Positions 1 through 5,701 of a stretch of 9,951 nucleotides of DNA are shown piece by piece (position 1 is the first letter of the stretch; every line of letters starts with the position of its first letter). Origin of the DNA: JAGHEK01 sp044426235. GTDB taxonomy: Bacteria > Bacillota > Clostridia > Peptostreptococcales > Peptostreptococcaceae. The notes under the pieces are model-generated. The model saw only the letters and a list, made by a program, of their open reading frames with translations, was not told where the DNA came from and searched no databases. The stretch is from positions 1-9,951 of the forward strand of contig JAWXUS010000040.1 in assembly GCA_044426235.1 (NCBI GenBank). The letters run 5' to 3'. The translations under genes were made by a program, and so were the position numbers.

Positions 1-324
1 AAATTAGAGATAAAAGAATTAAAGGGTGGGTTTAATCCATTTACATATTCAAAAAAGACTTTTAAAATGTTTGATGGAAAAGAGGATTATGTTGAAATTG
101 AATTTAAGCATAATATATTGAATTTCTTAGTTAGTGAATTCAGAGAAGATATTAAAATAACCAAGTTAGATAATGGAAGTTATAGAGGAGTGTTTATTGG
201 TAAAATAGGATATGGGCTTATGAAATGGATACTTCAGTTTGGTAGTAGTGTGAAAGTTATTAAGCCTAAAGAATTAGTTGATGATATTAAGAAAGAGATT
301 AAAATTTTAATTAGTATGTATTAG
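1..324 (+). CDS. WYL-domain transcriptional regulator, C-terminal part (5' end outside window)
   Basis: Frame 1 is open from base 1 to the TAG at 322-324, giving 107 visible residues of a protein that starts before the window. An ATG at 67 exists, but coding-quality sequence (NPFTYSKKTF) continues upstream of it, so it is not taken as the start. The end matches the C-terminal extension of WYL regulators: a beta-rich stretch (YVEIEFKHN, then YRGVFIG), then the signature 'lmkWILQFGSSVKVIKPKEL', then a terminal helix ending in a tyrosine. In this family an N-terminal winged helix binds DNA, and the WYL/WCX part is thought to sense a ligand, often nucleic acid. The DNA-binding part is not visible here. 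The stop lies directly against a candidate operator at 325-342, and the next gene is co-oriented. WYL proteins such as BrxR and CapW repress neighbouring defence genes, so a regulatory link is plausible but is inference. Confidence 0.8.
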   Translation, partial: KLEIKELKGGFNPFTYSKKTFKMFDGKEDYVEIEFKHNILNFLVSEFREDIKITKLDNGSYRGVFIGKIGYGLMKWILQFGSSVKVIKPKELVDDIKKEIKILISMY

Positions 325-342
325 TGTACGAAAATAAGAACA
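325..342. promoter_or_regulatory. Candidate operator 1, inverted repeat TGTAC-N8-GAACA
   Basis: TGTAC (325-329) and GAACA (338-342) form an imperfect inverted repeat with an 8-bp spacer; one arm has one mismatch to a perfect GTACA. It begins on the base after the WYL gene's stop codon and ends 9 bp before the -35 box at 352. The same arrangement, with a perfect repeat and identical spacing to the -35, recurs at 1398-1415. That recurrence at the two promoters is the main support. The protein that binds it is unknown; the adjacent WYL regulator is the obvious candidate. Confidence 0.5.
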
Positions 343-351
343 TTAAATATA

Positions 352-380
352 TTTACAAATTAATCTGAAAATGTTATACT
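352..380 (+). promoter_or_regulatory. Predicted housekeeping sigma-factor promoter for the first GTPase gene
   Basis: TTTACA at 352-357 and TATACT at 375-380 are separated by 17 bp. A TG dinucleotide at 372-373 makes an extended -10 element (TGnTATACT). Both boxes differ from the sigma-A consensus at only one position. The predicted transcript starts near 387, about 45 nt before the ATG at 432, and carries the ribosome site AAAGGGG at 416-422. Confidence 0.7.
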
Positions 381-431
381 TAATAAGTATAAAAGATAAA
401 ATATTAGACGATATTAAAGGGGTATAGTGAA

Positions 432-1349
432 ATGATAAAACAAAAAAATAAAAATTTAGATATAATGGTTGTTGCCACTATGAGTTCAGGAAAATCAACA
501 TTTATTAATTCGATAATTGGTAGAGAAATTATACCGTCTAAAAATGAAGCATGTACAGCTAAAATATGTAAAATAGTTAATGATAAGACAAGAAATGATT
601 TTTGTGTATTCGGGTTAGATAAGTATAAAAATAAAGTATTTAAGTATACTAGTATGAATTTAGAATGTATGGATTACTTAAATGATAATGAAGATATACT
701 TATGAGTGAGATAATTGGTAATATAGAAAATTTAGATACTTATAATGGTATGAGTGTAACAATAGTGGATACACCAGGTCCAAATAATTCGCAAGATATT
801 ACACATTCTAAAATAACTATTGATACTATAAAAAATATTACTGATGATACTTTAGTTTTATATGTTATAAATGCTACTCAAATCGGTGTTGATGATGATT
901 ATAATTTATTACGTTTAGTTAGAGATGAGGTATATCTTAAAGGTGGACAAGATAGAGTTATTTTTATATTAAATAAAATTGATCAGATAGATTTACAAAA
1001 AGAAAGTATTGAGCAAGTGATAATAAATACAAAGGAATATTTAAAAAACAGTGGAGTAGAAGAACCTTATGTATATCCTGCATCTTCATATATAGCCAAG
1101 AATATAAGAAAAGTATTAAGTGGAGAACATGTAACTAAGAAGGAACAACGTAGTTTTTACGATGTTGATGATTTAGATCTTTTAAAATATGTTCCACTTA
1201 ATAATTCTTCTAAAGATGAATTGCAGGATGAGATAGATCTATGTATAAAAAATAGAGATGAAGAAAGAGAGCTATTATATTATACAGGTATACCATATAT
1301 AGAAAAAGCAATAAATGACTATATAAGATGTTTTGTTAACATCAATTAG
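432..1349 (+). CDS. Stand-alone dynamin-like GTPase domain protein
   Basis: A 305-aa protein that is almost only a dynamin-family G domain. The G1/P-loop MSSGKST is at residues 17-23, G3 DTPG at 113-116 and G4 NKID at 181-184. A threonine in the CTAK segment after the P-loop is a plausible G2. The P-loop begins 17 residues from the N-terminus, so there is no room for the N-terminal helices that normally help build a dynamin stalk. The protein also stops right after the G domain (IEKAINDYI), so it has no stalk, paddle or coiled coil. The next gene carries a paralogous G domain; by hand count the last 84 comparable residues are about 83% identical, while the region between the P-loop and G3 is much less so. 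All GTPase motifs are intact, which argues against simple decay. It has its own extended -10 promoter and a good ribosome site (AAAGGGG, 9-nt spacing). Likely GTP-binding partner or regulator of the larger dynamin; membrane remodelling by it alone is unlikely. Confidence 0.85.
   Translation: MIKQKNKNLDIMVVATMSSGKSTFINSIIGREIIPSKNEACTAKICKIVNDKTRNDFCVFGLDKYKNKVFKYTSMNLECMDYLNDNEDILMSEIIGNIENLDTYNGMSVTIVDTPGPNNSQDITHSKITIDTIKNITDDTLVLYVINATQIGVDDDYNLLRLVRDEVYLKGGQDRVIFILNKIDQIDLQKESIEQVIINTKEYLKNSGVEEPYVYPASSYIAKNIRKVLSGEHVTKKEQRSFYDVDDLDLLKYVPLNNSSKDELQDEIDLCIKNRDEERELLYYTGIPYIEKAINDYIRCFVNIN
1245..1309 (+). repeat. Upstream member of a direct repeat shared by the two GTPase genes
   Basis: Inside the first GTPase gene, 1245-1270 (26 bp) and 1287-1309 (23 bp) are identical at DNA level to 2766-2791 and 2808-2830 in the second GTPase gene. 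The blocks encode the same segments (IKNRDEERE and GIPYIEKA). Exact identity in codons as well as protein points to a fairly recent duplication or to gene conversion, and could serve as a substrate for recombination removing about 1.5 kb. Confidence 0.75.
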
Positions 1350-1366
1350 TACAAAAATAAAGACAT
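1348..1366. promoter_or_regulatory. Possible third, degenerate copy of the operator-like motif
   Basis: The stretch AGTAC-N8-AGACAT, overlapping the stop codon of the first GTPase gene, matches operator 1 at 15 of 19 positions by hand alignment. The half-sites are poorer than in the other two copies. It starts 50 bp before operator 2, close to five helical turns. It may be a secondary binding site or a remnant of the duplication that made the two GTPase genes. In such AT-rich DNA chance cannot be excluded. Confidence 0.25.
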
Positions 1367-1372
1367 ATGTCT
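1361..1372. repeat. Perfect 12-bp palindrome AGACATATGTCT
   Basis: A perfect 12-bp palindrome lies 11 bp after the first GTPase gene and 25 bp before operator 2. It has no adequate loop for a stable RNA hairpin and is not followed directly by a T-run, so it is a poor terminator and fits a dimeric protein's DNA site better. It overlaps the right end of the degenerate operator-like motif. Confidence 0.4.
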
Positions 1373-1397
1373 ATTTAATTAAAAAAAAATATATAAT

Positions 1398-1415
1398 TGT
1401 ACAAGAAAATGTACA
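1398..1415. promoter_or_regulatory. Candidate operator 2, perfect inverted repeat TGTAC-N8-GTACA
   Basis: TGTAC (1398-1402) and GTACA (1411-1415) are exact reverse complements separated by 8 bp. The site ends 9 bp before the -35 box at 1425, exactly as operator 1 does relative to the -35 at 352. Roughly one and a half helical turns centre to centre between half-sites fits a dimeric winged-helix repressor or activator. The position just upstream of -35 is compatible with activation as well as repression. Confidence 0.55.
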
Positions 1416-1424
1416 CATTATGTA

Positions 1425-1453
1425 TTTACAAATAGAAAAATGAAATATATTAT
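1425..1453 (+). promoter_or_regulatory. Predicted housekeeping sigma-factor promoter for the dynamin-ATPase-nuclease operon
   Basis: TTTACA (1425-1430), a 17-bp spacer and TATTAT (1448-1453). The -35 box sits in the same TATTTACAAAT context as the promoter of the first GTPase gene. Transcription would start near 1460, leaving a leader of about 80 nt before the ATG at 1539. No other strong promoter was seen between here and 9689, so this one probably drives the whole downstream operon. Confidence 0.55.
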
Positions 1454-1477
1454 ATAAATATTTTTATAAATATTTTT
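1454..1477. repeat. Perfect tandem 12-bp repeat in the operon leader
   Basis: ATAAATATTTTT occurs twice head to tail (1454-1465, 1466-1477), immediately after the predicted -10 box and spanning the expected transcription start. Pure A/T tandem repeats of this kind can arise by slippage and could change the early transcribed region in length between strains. No function is evident. Confidence 0.6.
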
Positions 1478-1524
1478 TAATATTAGCTTCAATTTAGTGT
1501 TTACTAATAATTTAAGTTATAAAT

Positions 1525-1533
1525 GGAGAGGGG
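1525..1533 (+). promoter_or_regulatory. Ribosome binding site that fixes the start of the large GTPase
   Basis: GGAGAGGGG at 1525-1533 lies 5 nt before the ATG at 1539. It decides the start: the reading frame is also open from a GTG at 1497, but that codon has no purine-rich site in front of it (only A/T-rich sequence). Confidence 0.8.
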
Positions 1534-1538
1534 AAAAA

Positions 1539-4283
1539 ATGAATAAAGCCATTCAAATGAGAACAGAGAGTACGAAAGATTTAATAACTATTGAATATAA
1601 TGAGTTCTTGCCAAAAACACAAATATTGATTAATGGAAATCCAATAAAACAAAATAGTGAATTATATAAATTTACACAAGAAAAATTAAATTGCTGGGTT
1701 GATGAAGTAGTTGTACTTCTTACGGATGAAATAAATAATGATGAATTTGATATTGAATTTATAGGATCTCAACCGTATTTTTATGATTTGAAAGAAGTAT
1801 GTGAAAGATTTTCTGGAATAGATGTTTATTATAATGAATCTATTAAAAAACCTGATAATTCAGATAAAATAACTAAATTAAAAGGTTTAGTTGAATTTAT
1901 GCAAACAGGACTAATTGAAGAGTTAAAAGATAAGAAAATACTTACAAATTATGAAAGAGCAATAAATTCTGAATTTGAAATAGCAATAATTGCTACTATG
2001 AGTTCAGGAAAATCAACTCTTATAAATGCAATGCTTGGTACAGAAATTATACCTTCTAAAAATGAGGCTTGTACTGCAAAAATTTGTAGAATTAAAAATA
2101 ATAAGAATAAAAAGAATTTTTCTGTTAAAGGATTTAATAAGTCTGGAGAGGAAATTTTAAGTGAAGAAAATATAAATAAAGATATTCTAAGTGAATTAAA
2201 TGATGATGATAATACATTCATAACTGAGGTAGAGGGTAATATTTGCAATATAGAAGATGGTTCTATGAATTTAGTATTAATAGATACTCCGGGCCCTAAT
2301 AATTCTCAAGATAAAAGACATGAAGAAAAAACAATGAATATAATTAAGGATACTGAAAATAAACCATTAGTATTATATATAATAAATGCAACACAAATAG
2401 GTGTAAATGATGATAATACTTTACTTAGAATAATCAGAGATGAAATAGATGGTAAAGACAAGCAGTCTAGAGATAGATTCATATTTGTTCTTAATAAGAT
2501 AGATCAAATAGACTCTGAAAAAGAAAGTGTAGAAGGTATTATTGAAAATACTAAAAGATACTTAGAAGATAATGGTATAATAAATCCAAATATATATCCA
2601 GCATCATCTTATATTGCGAAGAATATAAGACAAAGTTTAAATGGTGAAGAAGTAACTAGAAAAGAACAACGTAGTTTTTATGATGTTGAAGACTTAGATT
2701 TATTACAATATGTTCCACTTAGTGATTCTTGCAAAAATGAATTACAACAAGAAATAGATTTATGCATAAAAAATAGAGATGAAGAAAGAGAATTATTATA
2801 TTATACGGGTATACCATATATAGAAAAAGCTATAAATGAATATTTAGAAAAATATGCAGTATCTTTTAAGGTGCAACAAGCAGTAGATTCATTTAAATCT
2901 ATTATAAATAAGAAAAATATAGAAACTAATTTAATAAAAAATATAGAAGATACTTCAACTAAAGTCAAAGAAAAATCAGATATATTAGTGAGTACATATA
3001 ATGATATTAAAAGTAATGAAAATAATTTGGTGTCTAATAAAAATGATGTTAAAAAAGCTAATAAGGAATTAATGAAAGTAGCGGAAAATTTAAAAAATAC
3101 TACTGGTGATTCAAATTTAATAAATGAGAATCTAGAAAAATTGTCTAAAAGTGAAGAAGAACGAAAATCGAGATTAGATAATATAAAGAAACAGATAGAA
3201 CAGAAGAAGTTAGAAGCAGATGCAATTAATTCAGTTATTAAAAATAAGGATTCAGATGCAATAATAAAGAAGGTTAATGCTATTGCATCTGAAGATCAAA
3301 CACATCTATATTCAAGAAAATTAAAAGCAAAATCAAATAAGTTAATGTTAGAAGCAAGTAGAAGTATTGGGTTTGAGGGGAGAGTAAAACTTAATGATGG
3401 TAAGAAAATCATTAAGAATCTTCAAAATAATGTAGATAATGCAATTCTTGATATAAAGACTGATTTAGAAAGATATTCAGATAAAACTATAACATCTATT
3501 TCTAGAAAGTTAATGGATGAATATAAAAATCAAATAAGGGGATTATTTGAAGATAATAGTAAAATTGATATAGGTTCAAATAGTATTCAATTTATAATGA
3601 ATAGTATGCCAAATACTAATGACCTTATAAGAGAATATAAATATGAAGAAGAGGTTGTTGTTGGAACGGAAACAGTAAGGAATGAAAGTAAACGTTGGTG
3701 GAATCCTTTTACTTGGTCGGAACCTAAATATTATGAAAGAAAAAAATATGAAAACCAAGAATTTATAGATATTAGTGATTTAAAAGATGAATATTTAACA
3801 GAAGTTAGAATTTTACTTTCTACAAATATAAACGAATATGAAAAGCATATAAACGATAAGATAAGTTCTATAAAAAAGGATTTTATTGAAAAGATAAAGA
3901 ATTTTGATGTTGTATTAGAAAAAGAATCAAAAAAATATATAGACTTAATAAAACAAGTTGAAAAACAACAAAAAAATGAGCAAAAAGAAGCGCAAAAATT
4001 AGAATCAATACTTACTCTAAAGAATGAAAATAGTAAGAAACAAGAAAAACTAGAATTAATGAAGAAAAAATTAAAAGAAAAAAATAATATGTTAAAAGAA
4101 AATGAAGTTAAATTCAAAGAAGAAATAAAAACTTTAGAAAACGAGTTAGAGATACAAAAACAAAAAATGGATTTAGAGAACAAAGAATTAGAAAATTTAA
4201 AACTTCTAAATAAAGAAAGTAAAGATAAAAAAGAATTTATGGATCAAGTAAATAAAAAATTAGATGAAATTTTTTCAGTATAG
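1539..4283 (+). CDS. Dynamin-like GTPase with N-terminal extension and coiled-coil stalk
   Basis: A 914-aa protein started at the ATG at 1539, which has a strong ribosome site; an in-frame GTG at 1497 would add 14 residues. Order: an unrecognised N-terminal region (about 1-145) with alternating strands and helices; the G domain with P-loop MSSGKST at 154-160, G3 DTPG at 249-252 and G4 NKID at 319-322; then from about 445 a long helical region with Lys/Glu-rich coiled coils (about 445-590 and 765-914). A Trp/Pro/aromatic patch, RWWNPFTW, at about 719-726 lies between the helical stretches where dynamins carry a membrane-contacting paddle. Bacterial dynamin-like proteins bind and hydrolyse GTP and tubulate, fuse or repair membranes; some (DynA, the Eleos proteins) protect against phage. 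No transmembrane segment is seen, so it would be a cytoplasmic protein binding the inner face of the membrane. Its G domain is a paralogue of the preceding gene's, and the two could pair. The stop overlaps the next gene's ribosome site, suggesting translational coupling. Confidence 0.88.
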   Translation: MNKAIQMRTESTKDLITIEYNEFLPKTQILINGNPIKQNSELYKFTQEKLNCWVDEVVVLLTDEINNDEFDIEFIGSQPYFYDLKEVCERFSGIDVYYNESIKKPDNSDKITKLKGLVEFMQTGLIEELKDKKILTNYERAINSEFEIAIIATMSSGKSTLINAMLGTEIIPSKNEACTAKICRIKNNKNKKNFSVKGFNKSGEEILSEENINKDILSELNDDDNTFITEVEGNICNIEDGSMNLVLIDTPGPNNSQDKRHEEKTMNIIKDTENKPLVLYIINATQIGVNDDNTLLRIIRDEIDGKDKQSRDRFIFVLNKIDQIDSEKESVEGIIENTKRYLEDNGIINPNIYPASSYIAKNIRQSLNGEEVTRKEQRSFYDVEDLDLLQYVPLSDSCKNELQQEIDLCIKNRDEERELLYYTGIPYIEKAINEYLEKYAVSFKVQQAVDSFKSIINKKNIETNLIKNIEDTSTKVKEKSDILVSTYNDIKSNENNLVSNKNDVKKANKELMKVAENLKNTTGDSNLINENLEKLSKSEEERKSRLDNIKKQIEQKKLEADAINSVIKNKDSDAIIKKVNAIASEDQTHLYSRKLKAKSNKLMLEASRSIGFEGRVKLNDGKKIIKNLQNNVDNAILDIKTDLERYSDKTITSISRKLMDEYKNQIRGLFEDNSKIDIGSNSIQFIMNSMPNTNDLIREYKYEEEVVVGTETVRNESKRWWNPFTWSEPKYYERKKYENQEFIDISDLKDEYLTEVRILLSTNINEYEKHINDKISSIKKDFIEKIKNFDVVLEKESKKYIDLIKQVEKQQKNEQKEAQKLESILTLKNENSKKQEKLELMKKKLKEKNNMLKENEVKFKEEIKTLENELEIQKQKMDLENKELENLKLLNKESKDKKEFMDQVNKKLDEIFSV
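2766..2830 (+). repeat. Downstream member of the direct repeat shared by the two GTPase genes
   Basis: Partner of 1245-1309, with identical 26-bp and 23-bp blocks at 2766-2791 and 2808-2830. It lies at the end of the G domain of the large GTPase, just before the sequence switches to the coiled-coil stalk that the smaller gene lacks. Confidence 0.75.
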
Positions 4284-4291
4284 GAGATACT

Positions 4292-5032
4292 ATGTATAAA
4301 TTATCAAAGTACTTTGAGGAAGCTATAAATACTAATGATGATAAAAAAATAAAAGTTGCGGTTTGTTGCTATATAGATAAAGATCCTTCAGATAGAAATT
4401 TTGAGCTAAAGTCAATAATAGATTTTCTAGATGAAAATAATAAAGATATATGGGAAGAACATATTATTGTTGAAGAAGATAGACCGAAGGATGAATGGGA
4501 TGAAGATTATTTAGCTTTATTACAAGCGGATTTAATGTTTAATTTTAGTAAAGATAGATTGAATCATATTATGGATGTTGGACAAGTTGTAATTGAAGGG
4601 TTAGTTGATATAGTGGTTGTGGATGATTGTATACAAATCAAAGAAGCAAATATTGTTTCAGATGAGAGTATTAACATATTAAATTCTGATATCATCATAG
4701 ATTCTACAAAAGAAAGAGATTATAATAAAAATGATAAAGAACGCATTGAATTAGATATTGAATTAACGAATATAATAGAAATGGATAACATAGAAACTAT
4801 TTCAAATAGAGAAGAAAAGACATATACACAAACAGTTAATACTATTAAATATAGTGAAGAATACGAGTACTTTAGTAAAAGATTTGATAAAATGTACTTT
4901 GGATGCTATAAAGACTTTGGAAATCTATATACTGATAAAAAAAGTTCATATAAAGAAGAATTTTTAAATGGGCTTAAGGATAGCCGGGATAAACGAAAAG
5001 AGTTAAATTACAAATTTGATTCATCAAAATAA
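4292..5032 (+). CDS. Uncharacterised protein with shared ~100-aa N-terminal domain (soluble form)
   Basis: A 246-aa acidic protein I cannot assign to a family. Residues 1-100 align without large gaps to the N-terminus of the next gene. The shared features are YIDKDPSDR (27-35), an IW near 53-54, W-D-x-D-Y-L (69-74), QADL (78-81) and NFSKDRL (84-90). The pattern looks helical and compact. Residues about 105-246 are charged, have no counterpart in the neighbour, and show neither a membrane segment nor a recognisable catalytic motif. It starts 8 bp after the large GTPase gene, and its AGGAG (4282-4286) overlaps that gene's stop codon, so the two are probably translated together. A domain repeated on two products of one operon suggests an adaptor or interaction module; that role is inference. 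Confidence 0.75.
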   Translation: MYKLSKYFEEAINTNDDKKIKVAVCCYIDKDPSDRNFELKSIIDFLDENNKDIWEEHIIVEEDRPKDEWDEDYLALLQADLMFNFSKDRLNHIMDVGQVVIEGLVDIVVVDDCIQIKEANIVSDESINILNSDIIIDSTKERDYNKNDKERIELDIELTNIIEMDNIETISNREEKTYTQTVNTIKYSEEYEYFSKRFDKMYFGCYKDFGNLYTDKKSSYKEEFLNGLKDSRDKRKELNYKFDSSK

Positions 5033-5076
5033 TTTAGGAATAAATAATAAAAAATATAAATTAAGGACGTATAATT

Positions 5077-5628
5077 ATGAATTTTAAACCAAATAGTACT
5101 TTAGAACGTGCAATTGATAGTAATAATTTATCGGCTATTAGAATTGCGATTATTAGCTATATAGATAAAGATCCAGCAGATAGAAAAAATGAAACATTAA
5201 ATGCTATAAAATATATAGAATCAAAAAATATAAATATATGGCAAAGCAATCAATATATAGAGAGAGAAAAATCTATTTCTCAGTGGGATATGGATTATTT
5301 ATCAGAGATACAAGCAGATTTAAGTAATAATTTTAGCAAAGAAAGACTTGAATTAGCCTTAAAAGTAGGGAAACACATATACAAGGATGATATAAGCAGT
5401 AATAGTGGCAGGAATGGTCAACAAAGCCAAGGAGTTAATAAAACAAACAGTTACCAAGATGGACAAGGGTTTAAAAAATCTCAAGAAAAGCAAAAAGTAA
5501 CAGGTCAAAATAATAAGAATACAACAATAAGTAGTTCCAATGATTCACAAAATCTAATACTAATATTAATCTTGGTATTTGGAGTATTTGGTATAATTTT
5601 TTTATTTAGTGGATTAGGTAGAAAATAA
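5077..5628 (+). CDS. Tail-anchored membrane protein with the same ~100-aa N-terminal domain
   Basis: A 183-aa protein with three parts. Residues 1-102 repeat the N-terminal domain of the preceding gene (YIDKDPADR at 28-36, WDMDYL at 70-75, QADL at 79-82, NFSKERL at 85-91). Residues about 103-157 form a Gln/Asn/Ser/Gly/Lys-rich, probably disordered linker. A single hydrophobic segment (about 159-180, LILILILVFGVFGIIFLF) is followed by GRK at the C-terminus. There is no signal peptide. This is the layout of a tail-anchored protein, with the domain in the cytoplasm and the short basic end near or across the membrane. It could recruit other operon products to the inner membrane. The start is supported by AAGGA at 5063-5067, 9 nt before the ATG; the gap to the preceding gene is 44 bp. 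The family is not recognised. Confidence 0.78.
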   Translation: MNFKPNSTLERAIDSNNLSAIRIAIISYIDKDPADRKNETLNAIKYIESKNINIWQSNQYIEREKSISQWDMDYLSEIQADLSNNFSKERLELALKVGKHIYKDDISSNSGRNGQQSQGVNKTNSYQDGQGFKKSQEKQKVTGQNNKNTTISSSNDSQNLILILILVFGVFGIIFLFSGLGRK

Positions 5629-5665
5629 AAGATAGATATAACAGTTAAATATAGGTAGAAAATAA
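5615..5665 (+). repeat. 14-bp direct repeat flanking a stop codon
   Basis: TAGGTAGAAAATAA occurs at 5615-5628, covering the last codons and stop of the tail-anchored protein gene, and again at 5652-5665 in the gap before the ATPase gene, 37 bp apart. The sequences after the two copies differ, so this is a small, decayed local duplication or chance in AT-rich DNA. The rest of the 73-bp gap holds only the ribosome site AAGGGG (5691-5696). Confidence 0.5.
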
Positions 5666-5701
5666 CTATCTAATTAAAATTATAAGTAAAAAGGGGAATA
5701 T

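Noticed and set aside
67..324. A separate 85-aa gene starting at the ATG at 67
   Set aside because: The frame is open to base 1, the residues upstream continue the WYL domain pattern, and no ribosome site precedes the ATG.
1355..1390. Rho-independent terminator after the first GTPase gene
   Set aside because: The palindrome has no proper loop, no GC-rich stem, and is followed by an A-run instead of a T-run on the coding strand.
1497..1538. GTG at 1497 as the start of the large GTPase, adding 14 residues
   Set aside because: No ribosome site precedes it. The strong GGAGAGGGG 5 nt before the ATG at 1539 lies inside this stretch, which is what a leader looks like.
432..1538. The first GTPase gene and the intergenic region as a broken, frameshifted full-length dynamin
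   Set aside because: No coiled-coil-coding sequence remains in any frame after 1349; the gap holds stops, a promoter and operator-like sites. All GTPase motifs are intact, so it is called a real short gene, though an old truncation is possible.
1949..2248. 99-aa reverse-strand open frame opposite the GTPase domain
   Set aside because: It overlaps the conserved P-loop coding region of the large GTPase and shows only low-complexity hydrophobic sequence.
3731..4183. 150-aa reverse-strand open frame, Phe/Ser-rich
   Set aside because: It is the antisense image of the Lys/Glu-rich coiled coil (AAA/GAA codons read as TTT/TTC). It has no family features and no ribosome site was evident.
5597..5603. 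T7 run in the membrane-anchor codons as a phase-variation switch
   Set aside because: Seven bases is ordinary in DNA this AT-rich and the frame is intact; nothing suggests switching.
5629..5701. Hairpin or internal promoter before the ATPase gene
   Set aside because: AGTTA/TAACT and AGAT/ATCT can pair only with a large bulge, and no -35/-10 pair of good quality with proper spacing is present.
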